From Psychrobacter urativorans (lineage in GTDB: Bacteria > Pseudomonadota > Gammaproteobacteria > Pseudomonadales > Moraxellaceae): a stretch of DNA of 64,000 nucleotides. Every line of letters begins with the position of its first letter. Position 1 is the stretch's first letter. The position numbers were made by a program, and so were the translations under genes. The notes under the pieces were generated by a model. The model ran no database searches and was not told the DNA's origin. It was given only the letters and a program-made list of their open reading frames with translations. Shown here piece by piece: positions 12,466-21,437 of the stretch. The stretch spans positions 141,283-205,282 of the forward strand of contig NZ_CAJHBT010000003.1 of the NCBI RefSeq assembly GCF_904846675.1, written 5' to 3'.

Positions 12466-12693
12466 CTATTTATTATCTTCCGACAATGAGCTATCGAATT
12501 GCTTATGATCTTTGACCACATTGTGCGGGTCATGGTCATTAGTTGCGCGTTCAGCTGCAGCTGGATTGACGTTTTGTAGGGCTTCGTCAGGAACAACACC
12601 TTTATTATCTGCCGCGTCCTTTAACTTATAATTTTTACTATTACCCTGTTGGTCATCTTCATGATCACTATTAATATCTTTTGGCGTACTCAT
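12466..12693 (-). CDS. Small acidic hydrophilic protein, unknown function (array member 1)
   Basis: A 75-residue protein with no cysteine, tryptophan, hydrophobic segment or signal peptide, rich in Asp, Asn, Lys and Glu (MSTPKDINSDHEDDQQ..., KDHKQFDSSLSEDNK), so probably disordered. A good ribosome site AAGGAATAATT precedes the ATG. It shares the opening MSTP and NSD with the 56-residue protein at 13781-13951. It is the last of four similar genes on this strand. I do not recognise a family; composition resembles hydrophilin or stress-response proteins, which is only an analogy. Confidence 0.75.
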   Translation of the reverse strand: MSTPKDINSDHEDDQQGNSKNYKLKDAADNKGVVPDEALQNVNPAAAERATNDHDPHNVVKDHKQFDSSLSEDNK

Positions 12694-12762
12694 AATTATT
12701 CCTTATTATAATAATTGTTAAAGAATGGACGAGGTAGATTACAATAGAGTGAGTATGCGAAT

Positions 12763-13338
12763 TTAATCTTCCTCATCAGGAGTCAGAACACGGCTTTGGG
12801 CGTTATCGAGAGTAGAATAACGATTCATATCAGTAATATCGTCGCTTTTTGGCTCTTCACTACCAACAGTATCTTCGTTAATGCCTTCATCAAATGGGGT
12901 ACTGCCTTCCTGATCACGGGGATCGGGCTGACGGGCAGGATTATCACCCTCATTAACATGCTCTGAATCTACTATGCCTTCTTGGAAGGTATCTGTACCT
13001 TTATTAACAGTGGTTTGGTCTTCAATATCACCATCATCAACATGTTCTGAACCTACTACCGTTTCTTGAAAGGTATCGGTGCTTTTATTGATGGTGGTAT
13101 ACTCTTCAATATCATTATTAGTAGACATAACATTATTATGATTATGGTCGATATCTCCATGACTATGATCGTCATCGTCACTAACATACCTGCTACCTAT
13201 CACCGTCTCTTGCAGAGTTTGAGTATTTTTATTCTCATTATTGTCTTCGAGATCGACGTGGCTATGAGAGTTGTTTGTATCACTAGTATTAGCATCAGTA
13301 ATACGAGTTTTGGTCAATGCAGGGTCTTTGGTTTCCAT
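12763..13338 (-). CDS. Acidic protein with three internal repeats, unknown function (array member 2)
   Basis: A 191-residue very acidic, His/Asp/Asn-rich protein without hydrophobic segments. Three copies of a unit of about 20 residues are visible: TQTLQETVIGSRYVSDDD (about residues 39-56), TDTFQETVVGSEHVDDGD (87-104) and TDTFQEGIVDSEHVNEGD (115-132). Between the first two is a His/Asp segment (DDDDHSHGDIDHNHNN) that could bind metal ions. It starts behind AAGGATAACACT. The repeats point to expansion by slippage or duplication. Function unknown. Confidence 0.75.
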   Translation of the reverse strand: METKDPALTKTRITDANTSDTNNSHSHVDLEDNNENKNTQTLQETVIGSRYVSDDDDHSHGDIDHNHNNVMSTNNDIEEYTTINKSTDTFQETVVGSEHVDDGDIEDQTTVNKGTDTFQEGIVDSEHVNEGDNPARQPDPRDQEGSTPFDEGINEDTVGSEEPKSDDITDMNRYSTLDNAQSRVLTPDEED

Positions 13339-13460
13339 AGTGTTATCCTTAAAATAGTGTCTTCAAAATATCTAAACAACTGTCTTTAGAAGCTGAATAC
13401 GGGCTTCTATCCTATATTTAATAGCCAGCTCTTTTATAATAACTTTTCTGAAAACTGTAC

Positions 13461-13727
13461 TTACTTTTCATTGTTTTTCCGGCTTAAATCGTGAGCACTT
13501 AGATCTCCGATACTTTTGCCCCCCGCCGGCAGATTTTCTTCTTTACGTGGATCTGTGTATATTTCATCAGTCTCTTGTGACGCCTGCTGAGGGCCATCTA
13601 TATCTGGATCATACTTGCGTCCCTCGTAGCTGTCTTTTGTATTTTTCGGTGCTAAAGCTGCTGAGTCATGAACCTCCACTTCTTCTTCATTATTCGGCCC
13701 CTTACGATTGGCTGCATGATTTGTCAT
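13461..13727 (-). CDS. Small hydrophilic charged protein, unknown function (array member 3)
   Basis: An 88-residue protein, no cysteine and no membrane segment, with KYDPDIDGPQQASQETDE and DPRKEENLPAGGKSIGDLS in the middle and C-terminal part. Ribosome site GAGGTATACGTT precedes the ATG. Like its neighbours it looks disordered. The motif around GGKSIGDLSAHDLSRK could be a short structured or binding element. No family recognised. Confidence 0.75.
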   Translation of the reverse strand: MTNHAANRKGPNNEEEVEVHDSAALAPKNTKDSYEGRKYDPDIDGPQQASQETDEIYTDPRKEENLPAGGKSIGDLSAHDLSRKNNEK

Positions 13728-13780
13728 AACGTATACCTCGCGTTTATATTATAAAAGGTTAGATAGTTATTACTTAGCGA

Positions 13781-13951
13781 CTATTTATCGGTCCGTACTT
13801 CTTCATCAATGAATGGAACTTGCTGATCTTCGGTTAATTGCTCCGGTACATCAGTTGGTTTATTATCTTCTAAATTTTTTTCAATCTGCTGAACATCTAC
13901 TTGCTCAGCGGCTTGTTTAATATCTGAGTTACCGTTACTAGGGGTGCTCAT
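13781..13951 (-). CDS. Very small acidic protein, unknown function (array member 4)
   Basis: A 56-residue frame starting MSTPSNGNSDIKQAAEQ and ending FIDEEVRTDK, below common ORF length cut-offs. It is supported by a strong ribosome site (GAGGAGTTCCGAC before the ATG), by the same composition as its three neighbours and by the MSTP...NSD opening shared with the gene at 12466. It is the promoter-proximal member of the array. Function unknown. Confidence 0.65.
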   Translation of the reverse strand: MSTPSNGNSDIKQAAEQVDVQQIEKNLEDNKPTDVPEQLTEDQQVPFIDEEVRTDK

Positions 13952-14166
13952 GTCGGAACTCCTCGCTGATTCTTACTATTATAGTGGATGAAATTTAATG
14001 TCGTTAATAAAACTAACTAGTTACTAAATCGGATTTTATTTATCTAATAGCAATTGCTTTTCCTATATTAATTATAGATAAATTATTGGCCACTGCACCA
14101 GTGTACTGCGGTATCAATATGTGAGTATGTGTGAGGTTGAAAGACAGTTTGTAACCAGACAAAAGA

Positions 14167-14244
14167 AAAACTAAGCACGGAAGTTGCTCTGCACTTGGTT
14201 TTTTATCACTAACATTAAAATAAATAGCTATTCATTTTAATGTT
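14167..14244 (-). terminator. Two hairpins behind ppk
   Basis: The proximal one is AACATTAAAAT / ATTTTAATGTT (14211-14244). The distal one is an AAAACTAAGCA stem pairing, with a G-U pair and a bulge, to TGCACTTGGTTTT (14167-14204), flanked by A/T tracts. Together they probably end ppk transcription. The rest of 13952-14259 shows nothing else. Confidence 0.6.
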
Positions 14245-14259
14245 AGCCAGCTCCATACC

Positions 14260-16605
14260 CTATCCTGGCTTACCGACGCTATTGATGACTTTTAATAAGT
14301 GATCTTGGGCAATATGCAGCGGCGCATCCCCTACTGGTTGGTTTTGCGTCCAACGCCCTTCCCCATTCAGTGTCCATGCCTGGACGTTATCTTGTAAATA
14401 ATTCAGCAGTCCGTCTTGATAGATTTGTTTAAATAATGCTTTATCCTCAATTGGAAATGCCACTTCTACACGATGGAATAAATTGCGATCCATCCAGTCG
14501 GCACTACCGCAATACATGCGCTCATCACCATCATTATAGAAATAATAGATGCGCGTGTGCTCTAAAAAGCGGCCAATAATGGAACGGACAGTGATGTTCT
14601 CAGACAAGCCTTGTACTTGCGGACGCAGGCAACACATGGAACGTAAAATCAGATCAATCTTAACCCCTGCTTGCGAGGCATCATACAGCTTATCAATCAG
14701 TTTGCGCTCGGTCAAAGCGTTAATCTTGACAATAATATGCGCCGGCTTACCTGCTTTGGCATGGGCAATCTCATCATCGATAAAGCTCATGAGCTTATCA
14801 TGCAAGGTAAACGGCGCATGAAGGAGTTTTTTGAGATTGGCAGGTTTGCCCATTCCCGTCAGCTCTTGGAATATTTTGTGCACATCTTCTGAGATATCAA
14901 GGTCAGCTGTGAATAAGCCGTAGTCAGTATAGACCTTGGCGTTGGCAGCATGATAGTTACCGGTGCCTAAATGCACGTAACGGCGAATGCGGTCATCTTC
15001 ACGGCGGACGATAAGCATCAGCTTGGCGTGGGTTTTATAGCCGACGATACCATAAACCACTACTGCGCCCGCTTCTTGGAGATAGTTAGCGACTGCAATA
15101 TTGGAGGCTTCGTCGAAGCGCGCACGCAGCTCAATAACGGCGGTGACTTCTTTGCCGTTACGTGCAGCAGCAGCCAGCGCTTTGACAACTTCAGAGTTAG
15201 TGCCCGAGCGATATAAGGTTTGTTTAATTGCTAATACTTTTGGGTCATTAGCGGCTTGCCATAATAGGTTGATGACTGGGGCGAACGAATCAAACGGATG
15301 ATGTACCAGCACATCACGCTTACGCATGGCCGCAAACATACTGGTGGTTTTATCCAGCTTATCGATATCACGGCGGAATGGCTTGGGTACAATGTGGGTA
15401 AAGGGCTGATAGCGTAACGCTGGGATGTTAAAGTCAAATAATAGCCGCGTTAAATTCACAGGCCCATTAACGCGGTAAAGTTGGTTATTATGCAGCTCAA
15501 ACTCATTCAACAAATAATCGCTAATAGGCGTTGGGCAGTCGGTGGTCACCTCTAAGCGTACTTTGTCACCAAAACGGCGGTTTTCAAGCTCGCCCTCTAA
15601 CGCTTTTGCAATATCATCAACATCATCTGCCAAATCCAAATCTGCATTACGGGTCAATCTAAATTGATGACAGCCGGTGACATTCATTCCTGGAAACAGC
15701 TCACCGACATGCTCATGAATAACAGCCGACAGCATAATATGATGCTCTTTGCCGCCAGTCAGCTCATCGGGGAGACGAATGACACGCGGTAGACTGCGCG
15801 GGGCAGGAACAATAGCCAGATTAATATCACGACCAAAGGCATCTTTGCCCTCTAAGCTGGCGATGAAGTTTAGGCTCTTATTCACTAAGCGCGGGAACGG
15901 ATGTGCCGGATCAATACTGATAGGGGTCAATACAGGCGAGACTTGTTCTATGAAGTAGCGCTTCATCCACGCTGACTGCTCGGCATTAAGCTCATCGCGC
16001 TTTAGATAGCGGATATCCTGCTCAGCAAGCGCCGGCAAAATGTCTTCATTGAGAATACGATATTGCTCAGCAATAGCCTCATGGGTCACTGCTGATATCT
16101 CATTAAGAATCTCACTAGGACGCATACCATGTGGACTGGTCACTACATCCCCTAAATTTAGCTTTTGCATAATCCCTGCGACGCGAATCTCAAAAAACTC
16201 ATCCATATTTGATGAAAAGATAATCAAAAAGAACAGCCGTTCTAATAAAGGATGGTGCGGACTGGCCGCTTGTGCTAAAACACGCAGATGGAACTGCAAT
16301 AAGGACAGGTCACGATTGATATAACTGCTTGGAGAGTAGTTACCATCTTCTGAGCGTTGCCACCCAATTTGAGTCATGGTGGTAGTGGTATCTTTTATGT
16401 GGGTTGATGCCTTAGTTGGCACTGTCGTTTTTGCTGTGGGCTTCTCAATAGACGCTCTAGGTTTTCTGACGGCTTTAGGATTTTCAGTGCTCGTCACTGT
16501 TGTTGTCGGCTCATCAGCTATTTGAGCTTGATTGCTGTTATTACATTCACTATTGGTAGTATTATTAATAACACTTTCACTTTGGTCATTATTTGCGCTA
16601 GTCAT
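14260..16605 (-). CDS. ppk: Polyphosphate kinase (Ppk1)
   Basis: Polymerises the gamma-phosphate of ATP into inorganic polyphosphate and back; membrane-associated. Domains in order: N domain from [13 protein letters not shown] (about residue 88), head domain, and the two PLD-like catalytic domains with [21 protein letters not shown] (His of the phospho-enzyme region), HLGTGNYHA and [12 protein letters not shown]. The 781 residues exceed the usual about 690 because of an N-terminal tail of about 85 residues rich in Asn, Thr and Lys ([14 protein letters not shown]...). The start is supported by AGGGGAGTAATTGT. An internal ATG before [11 protein letters not shown] (16378) is an alternative start but lacks as good a site. 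Confidence 0.95.
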   Translation of the reverse strand: MTSANNDQSESVINNTTNSECNNSNQAQIADEPTTTVTSTENPKAVRKPRASIEKPTAKTTVPTKASTHIKDTTTTMTQIGWQRSEDGNYSPSSYINRDLSLLQFHLRVLAQAASPHHPLLERLFFLIIFSSNMDEFFEIRVAGIMQKLNLGDVVTSPHGMRPSEILNEISAVTHEAIAEQYRILNEDILPALAEQDIRYLKRDELNAEQSAWMKRYFIEQVSPVLTPISIDPAHPFPRLVNKSLNFIASLEGKDAFGRDINLAIVPAPRSLPRVIRLPDELTGGKEHHIMLSAVIHEHVGELFPGMNVTGCHQFRLTRNADLDLADDVDDIAKALEGELENRRFGDKVRLEVTTDCPTPISDYLLNEFELHNNQLYRVNGPVNLTRLLFDFNIPALRYQPFTHIVPKPFRRDIDKLDKTTSMFAAMRKRDVLVHHPFDSFAPVINLLWQAANDPKVLAIKQTLYRSGTNSEVVKALAAAARNGKEVTAVIELRARFDEASNIAVANYLQEAGAVVVYGIVGYKTHAKLMLIVRREDDRIRRYVHLGTGNYHAANAKVYTDYGLFTADLDISEDVHKIFQELTGMGKPANLKKLLHAPFTLHDKLMSFIDDEIAHAKAGKPAHIIVKINALTERKLIDKLYDASQAGVKIDLILRSMCCLRPQVQGLSENITVRSIIGRFLEHTRIYYFYNDGDERMYCGSADWMDRNLFHRVEVAFPIEDKALFKQIYQDGLLNYLQDNVQAWTLNGEGRWTQNQPVGDAPLHIAQDHLLKVINSVGKPG

Positions 16606-16757
16606 ACAATTACTCCCCTATCATCGTAACGATATTACTGGTATTAGTTCTGCTATTGATTTCTTTAAAGTAATTTTTTAGAATCTGTTTATCTTAGTCC
16701 TAACTGCCAGCTTTGTCCTTTGCTAAAATGCAATCAGTTCAACAGCGCCTACGTTGC

Positions 16758-17435
16758 TTACGGCAATACGGCATTATTCAAACGTTTTTGGATAATACGT
16801 TGCTTATTACGTAGACGTTTATCACCACGATTTTTTTCGTAGTATTTCGGATTGGTTAGCATACTAATCAGTAGCGCTGACTCGTCACGATTCAGCTTAG
16901 CAGCAGACTTATTAAAATAGTGATACGCGGCGGCATCAACACCATAAATACCGTTGCCAAATTCCGCGACATTTAAATAGGCCGTTAAAATACGCGGCTT
17001 ATCCCATAAAGTTTCAATCATAACGGTAATAATAGCTTCTTCGCCTTTACGCACATAAGAGCGATGGGAGGTTAAAAATAGATTCTTAGCCAGCTGCTGG
17101 GTAATGGTAGAGCCGCCTGCAGACATCTTGCCAGTGGCTTCATTCTTTTTCCTTGCCGCCTCAATACCCTTAATGTCAAAACCATTATGTTGACTAAACG
17201 TCGAGTCTTCACTGACAATCGCAGCTTGCTTAGCAGTTTTGGCAATGGCGTCGTACTCCGCCCACTGTTGGGTAACGCTCCCACCCGTCAGCCGATGAGT
17301 CAGCATAAACATGCTGTTATTAATGGGTTGGGTTTTCCAAATCATCAGCAAACCTGCTACTAACACATGAAAAGCCACGACCAATAGCATCACTGCCAAA
17401 AACAGTCGTTTGATAAATTTGCCAATACTTGTCAT
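16758..17435 (-). CDS. mtgA: Monofunctional peptidoglycan glycosyltransferase
   Basis: GT51-family enzyme that polymerises lipid II into glycan strands in the periplasm. An N-terminal membrane anchor (about residues 10-33) is followed by the conserved blocks SEDSTFSQHNGFD (catalytic Glu), GGSTITQQLAKNLFL, ILTAYLNVAEFGNGIYGVD and YYEKNR. At 225 residues it has no transpeptidase domain, which distinguishes it from class A PBPs. It lies downstream of ppk on neither the same nor a clear shared operon (ppk reads away), so it is probably transcribed singly. Confidence 0.95.
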   Translation of the reverse strand: MTSIGKFIKRLFLAVMLLVVAFHVLVAGLLMIWKTQPINNSMFMLTHRLTGGSVTQQWAEYDAIAKTAKQAAIVSEDSTFSQHNGFDIKGIEAARKKNEATGKMSAGGSTITQQLAKNLFLTSHRSYVRKGEEAIITVMIETLWDKPRILTAYLNVAEFGNGIYGVDAAAYHYFNKSAAKLNRDESALLISMLTNPKYYEKNRGDKRLRNKQRIIQKRLNNAVLP

Positions 17436-17640
17436 GCGTGCAATATCCGAGTGATTAAAAGAGTGAATAAGTTAAAGGTGCCACCGTAGCGGAAATATCG
17501 ATGTTTGACTATGGTGATAAGGAGCAGGCTATCTTATCCTAATCTCACAATCGCTGTCATTATTTGCACAGTTTCTTTATGATATAGAAATAGGCCAGTA
17601 TGATTAATGCTGATAAACATAAATCTTGCAATGCGTTATT

Positions 17641-18051
17641 ATGACAGTAATACCTAAAATAAATATGAGTGATAGTGGCGGTGTTTGTTTTAGTAGTAGT
17701 TATAGCAGTAATAATAATGACAATGAAAATACGAGTACAGCGATGCCTAATAATGACAATATAAAAGCGCTACGGGCGCGTATTATTAATGCGGTTCCTA
17801 ATTTTAATAAACCTGAATATCACGACGAATGGTGGTTACTGGGCACGCCTGGCTGTCATTTATGTACCGATGCCGAAAAGCTGCTAACACGCTTTCAGGC
17901 GGTGCAGCCTATCACTTATCAGCATGTTGATATTGCAGACTTTAATGAAACACTAATGATGGAATTTGCCACCACTATTCCGGTATTACTGACGCCATAT
18001 AGACGCTTAAACTATCCATTTTCGGTAATGGATTTGCAGCAACTCGTATAA
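17641..18051 (+). CDS. Glutaredoxin-like protein (DUF836 family)
   Basis: A thioredoxin-fold domain starts at about WWLLGTPGCHLC and runs to the C-terminus. The active-site motif is CHLC, followed by the typical cis-Pro loop (TTIPVLL). The frame can be read from a TTG at 17626. I place the start at the first ATG, 17641; no clear ribosome site decides between this and ATGs at 17665 or 17743, so the Ser/Asn-rich first 35-45 residues may be untranslated. Its redox partner is unknown. It stands just upstream of the lactate dehydrogenase gene on the same strand. Confidence 0.75.
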   Translation: MTVIPKINMSDSGGVCFSSSYSSNNNDNENTSTAMPNNDNIKALRARIINAVPNFNKPEYHDEWWLLGTPGCHLCTDAEKLLTRFQAVQPITYQHVDIADFNETLMMEFATTIPVLLTPYRRLNYPFSVMDLQQLV

Positions 18052-18098
18052 AAATGACCAATTACTGACTCAGCAATCCAGGCAGTAGAGAGAAACCC

Positions 18099-19307
18099 AT
18101 GAAAGATTTGAGCAAAATTACTGAAATTGAAGATCTTCGTCAAGTCGCTCAGCGTAAGCTACCGCGCATGTTTTATGATTATGTGGACTCAGGCTCGTGG
18201 ACTGAGACCACTTACCGTAATAACGAAACCGACTTTGATCGCATCAAATTGCGTCAGCGGGTGCTGGTCGATATGGAAGGGCGCTCACTTGCCACCGAGA
18301 TGCTAGGCAAGCCAGTAAATATGCCGGTCGCCATTGCACCCACTGGCTTTACCGGTATGATGTGGGCAGATGGGGAAATCCTTGCTGCACGTGCCGCTGA
18401 AAAATTCGGTGTGCCATTCTCGCTATCAACGATGAGTATTTGCTCCATTGAAGATATCGCGGAACATACCAGTGCACCATTTTGGTTTCAGCTATATATG
18501 ATGCGCGATCAAGACTTTATAGCCGATCTCATTCGCCGCGCCAAAGCGGCTAATTGTTCAGCGTTAATTTTGACCGCTGACTTACAAGTGCTCGGCCAGC
18601 GCCACAAAGACATCAAAAATGGTCTATCCGCGCCACCAAAACCGACACTTGCCAATATCTTAAACCTGATGACCAAACCGGAATGGTGCATGAATATGCT
18701 GGGTACAAAGCGCCGAACCTTTGGTAATATCGTCGGTCATGCTAAAAATGTCGAGGATCTCTCCTCGCTATCAGCATGGACGAGTGAGCAGTTTGACCCG
18801 GCACTCAGTTGGGACGATGTGGCGCGCATCAAGGATATGTGGGGCGGCAAGCTAATTATCAAAGGAATTATGGATCCTGAAGATGCGATAATGGCTGCCC
18901 GTAGCGGTGCTGATGCGCTGGTGGTCTCAAACCATGGCGGTCGTCAGCTTGATGGTGCACCTTCCTCTATCGCTGCCCTCGCTGATATCGTCCAAGCAGT
19001 CCACGCCGAAAGTAGTGATATTGAGGTATGGCTAGACAGTGGTATTCGCTCTGGTCAAGATGTGCTCAAGGCCATAGCATTAGGCGCAAAAGGGACTCTT
19101 ATCGGACGCGCCTTTCTCTATGGACTTGGTGCTTATGGTGAAGATGGGGTGCGCCGTGCGCTTGAGCTCATTTATAATGAGTGTGATATCAGCATGGCAT
19201 TCTGCGGTCATACGGATATCAATCAAGTGCGCGATGATATTTTAGTTAAAGGTACGTACGAACACCTTAAATCTGCGCTACCTTATGTCGCACCGATGCG
19301 CTGGTAG
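18099..19307 (+). CDS. lldD: FMN-dependent L-lactate / alpha-hydroxyacid dehydrogenase
   Basis: Oxidises an L-2-hydroxy acid (most likely lactate to pyruvate) and passes electrons to the respiratory chain at the inner membrane face. TIM-barrel family features are FYDYVDSGSWTE, VAIAPTGFTGMMW, STMSICSIEDIA, FQLYMMRDQDF, the FMN/substrate segment KGIMDPEDA and the active-site VSNHGGRQLDGAPSS (catalytic His, Arg), then SGIRSGQDVLKA and GRAFLYGL. The 402 residues match LldD. Mandelate or another hydroxyacid dehydrogenase remains possible. The ribosome site is AGAGAGAAACCC. Confidence 0.85.
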   Translation: MKDLSKITEIEDLRQVAQRKLPRMFYDYVDSGSWTETTYRNNETDFDRIKLRQRVLVDMEGRSLATEMLGKPVNMPVAIAPTGFTGMMWADGEILAARAAEKFGVPFSLSTMSICSIEDIAEHTSAPFWFQLYMMRDQDFIADLIRRAKAANCSALILTADLQVLGQRHKDIKNGLSAPPKPTLANILNLMTKPEWCMNMLGTKRRTFGNIVGHAKNVEDLSSLSAWTSEQFDPALSWDDVARIKDMWGGKLIIKGIMDPEDAIMAARSGADALVVSNHGGRQLDGAPSSIAALADIVQAVHAESSDIEVWLDSGIRSGQDVLKAIALGAKGTLIGRAFLYGLGAYGEDGVRRALELIYNECDISMAFCGHTDINQVRDDILVKGTYEHLKSALPYVAPMRW

Positions 19308-19395
19308 GCCTTGGTAGGTAAAGAGAAGATAGCTTTCTTTATACCTCCCATACCCTTTATAATCTACCCATACCTTTTAATTAATATATAGCGCT

Positions 19396-20334
19396 ATGAC
19401 TATTCAACAACTGCTAAAAACGGCTCCGGCCACCACGGTATTACTGGTCTGTTTCATTGGATTGTATGTACTGCAAGTGCTATCAGGCGTTGATGCCAAT
19501 CACCCATCGACCGAGGCACTGCTAAAATGGGGAGCGAATGCATTGCCCTATACAATGGGCTACGAGCCATGGCGACTGGTCAGCAGTGCTTTTTTACATA
19601 TTGGCTTTATGCATTTGTTGTTTAATGGCTTTGCTATGTACTTTTTTGGCCAGATTGCAGAGCCCATGTTTGGTTCGACTAAATTTTTGGCACTATTTAT
19701 CCTGTCTGCCATTGGCGGTAACCTACTGAATAACCATATTACCTGGCAAGGGATTTTGGATGCGACTGCGCAGCCGGGGTTATCTGCTGGCGCGTCTGGT
19801 GGTATTATGGGTATCGGGGCAGGGTTATTGATAGCGGCGTTGTTTAAAATATCCGTTAATAACATGGTGCTAAATCTCAAAAGCTTAGTATTTATTATGG
19901 CCATTAACTTAGTATATGGTTTTGCCGTACCCGGTATTGATAATGCCGGACATATCGGCGGCGCGCTTACTGGCTTAGTGATTGCACTAGCCATAGGTAT
20001 TGCACATCGTCAGCGATTAATAACGACACCAGCCATTCCGCCTAACAACTATCAGATGGACTATAAAAGCAATCAATCTAGTAACCAAACGAGCCATCAA
20101 ACCGATTATAATAGCTATTCAAGCGATAGTACTGTTGATAGCAATAGCCAAACAGCCAATATAAATGCCAGTATTCATAATAGCAGCGCTCCTTTTACTA
20201 AACCCGCTATTGCTAAGCCTACCCTTCTTTGGCAGTTATTACCGTGGATAGTTATGTTACTGGTGACCATTGTCTTTATCTGGTGGTGGCAAGATATTCA
20301 TAATCAAATATTACAAGTGTTAGCTGCCCAATAA
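19396..20334 (+). CDS. Rhomboid-family intramembrane serine protease
   Basis: Cleaves substrates inside the inner membrane. Six core membrane segments are visible, with the conserved HxxxN (HLLFNGFAMYFF), the nucleophile motif GASGG (Ser134) and the catalytic His in NAGHIGG (His186). After the core comes a hydrophilic Asn/Ser/Gln-rich linker of about 65 residues and a further C-terminal membrane segment (LLPWIVMLLVTIVFIWWW), giving a 6+1 topology and a length of 312, longer than GlpG. Substrate unknown. It follows lldD by 88 bases. Confidence 0.9.
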   Translation: MTIQQLLKTAPATTVLLVCFIGLYVLQVLSGVDANHPSTEALLKWGANALPYTMGYEPWRLVSSAFLHIGFMHLLFNGFAMYFFGQIAEPMFGSTKFLALFILSAIGGNLLNNHITWQGILDATAQPGLSAGASGGIMGIGAGLLIAALFKISVNNMVLNLKSLVFIMAINLVYGFAVPGIDNAGHIGGALTGLVIALAIGIAHRQRLITTPAIPPNNYQMDYKSNQSSNQTSHQTDYNSYSSDSTVDSNSQTANINASIHNSSAPFTKPAIAKPTLLWQLLPWIVMLLVTIVFIWWWQDIHNQILQVLAAQ

Positions 20335-20380
20335 ATACCGCTTAATCCAACCTTTCTTTACTCGCTTATGAGACCCGTTT

Positions 20381-21220
20381 ATGTCAAACCTTCCTACCTT
20401 CAAAAAATCAACATTAAAAAACCCTGCAATCTCTATTATTAGTACGCGCGCCTTGCTTGGCACTTTAACAGCAACGATGCTAGTGAGCGTGGCAAGTATG
20501 GCAAATGCTGCGCCCTTTAAAAACTTACCGGCGGATCAAGATGCGGTATTAAGTTTGGGCTTGAATGTCTTAATCAACAATTCAGCTTATGATTTGGATG
20601 ACGGTACTAAAGTTCGCGCATTGCCTGGTGTTTTTTATGACAATAATAAGTTCTACGCTCGCGGCGCACAAGCCGGCGCCTATTTAATTAATGATGGCAC
20701 CAATCAGCTCTCCGCCTACGCGCAACTTGCTGGCAATGAGTTTGATCCTGATGATGCCAATGGCGCGCTGGCAGGACTTGATAAGCGTAAATGGTCAGCA
20801 GCGGCAGGCCTTAGCTACTTGCGCCGCACTCCTGTCGGTGGCTTCCGTGCGCAAATAGCTACCGATATCTTAGATCGTAGTGGTGGCAATACTGCCCGCT
20901 TGACTTATCTTGCTAAAATCAGCAAAGACAAGCTAACCGTCTATCCAAGCATAGGCTTTGAGTTTTATGATAAGGATTACAACAATTATTACTATGGCGT
21001 TAGTGATGAGGAGTCGGTGCGTACAGACATTGATGCTTATGAGTCTAGAAATAGTGTAAACCCTTATATTAATATCAGCGCCAATTACGACTTTAATGAT
21101 AAGTGGGCAGGATTTGCCAATCAAAACTTAAGTGTTCTACCGAATGAGCAACACGATAGTCCGATGGTTGACTCACGTACTGAGTCAACGACGACACTTG
21201 GGTTGTTGTATAAATTCTAA
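20381..21220 (+). CDS. MipA/OmpV family outer-membrane protein
   Basis: A 279-residue beta-barrel protein with a signal peptide ending ...SMANA before APFKNLPADQ (about residue 43). Family features include NDGTNQLSAYAQ, the central GGNTARLTYL segment and DYNNYYYGVSDEES, and a terminal aromatic (LLYKF) typical of outer-membrane proteins. MipA of E. coli scaffolds a murein transglycosylase and synthase, whereas OmpV proteins serve as porin-like or antigenic barrels; which role applies here cannot be read from the sequence. Confidence 0.88.
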   Translation: MSNLPTFKKSTLKNPAISIISTRALLGTLTATMLVSVASMANAAPFKNLPADQDAVLSLGLNVLINNSAYDLDDGTKVRALPGVFYDNNKFYARGAQAGAYLINDGTNQLSAYAQLAGNEFDPDDANGALAGLDKRKWSAAAGLSYLRRTPVGGFRAQIATDILDRSGGNTARLTYLAKISKDKLTVYPSIGFEFYDKDYNNYYYGVSDEESVRTDIDAYESRNSVNPYINISANYDFNDKWAGFANQNLSVLPNEQHDSPMVDSRTESTTTLGLLYKF

Positions 21221-21240
21221 AGTATTTTAAGTGATAGATA

Positions 21241-21280
21241 AAAAAAGACCTTGCTCATTTATCATGTCGAGGTCTTTTTG
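21241..21280 (+). terminator. mipA/ompV terminator
   Basis: AAAAAAGACCT / AGGTCTTTTT stem around an 18-base loop, starting 20 bases after the stop codon. It also insulates the downstream defence cassette. Confidence 0.8.
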
Positions 21281-21346
21281 TTACAAAATGAAAAGACCAC
21301 ATGTTCTTAGTTTTTAAAATTTAACAATTCATAAAATCAAATATTA

Positions 21347-21383
21347 AGTTCGGAAGCGAACTATAAATGTATACCTGTATAAT
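21347..21383 (+). promoter_or_regulatory. Putative promoter of the ATPase-RloB cassette with overlapping dyad
   Basis: An extended minus-10 element TGTATAAT (21376-21383) lies 55 bases upstream of the ATPase start. A perfect dyad AGTTCGGAAGCGAACT (21347-21362) covers the expected minus-35 position, so a repressor or the system's own product could block RNA polymerase there. No good minus-35 hexamer is seen. Confidence 0.4.
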
Positions 21384-21437
21384 TTTAGGTGCTATTATTG
21401 TGAATATTTCTCGAAAAACACTCCTAAAGGGGGTTCT

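Noticed and set aside
13066..13389. 107-codon plus-strand frame opposite the repeat protein
   Set aside because: Antisense to the repeats; its Ile/Met-rich sequence is a product of the GAT/CAT-rich opposite strand.
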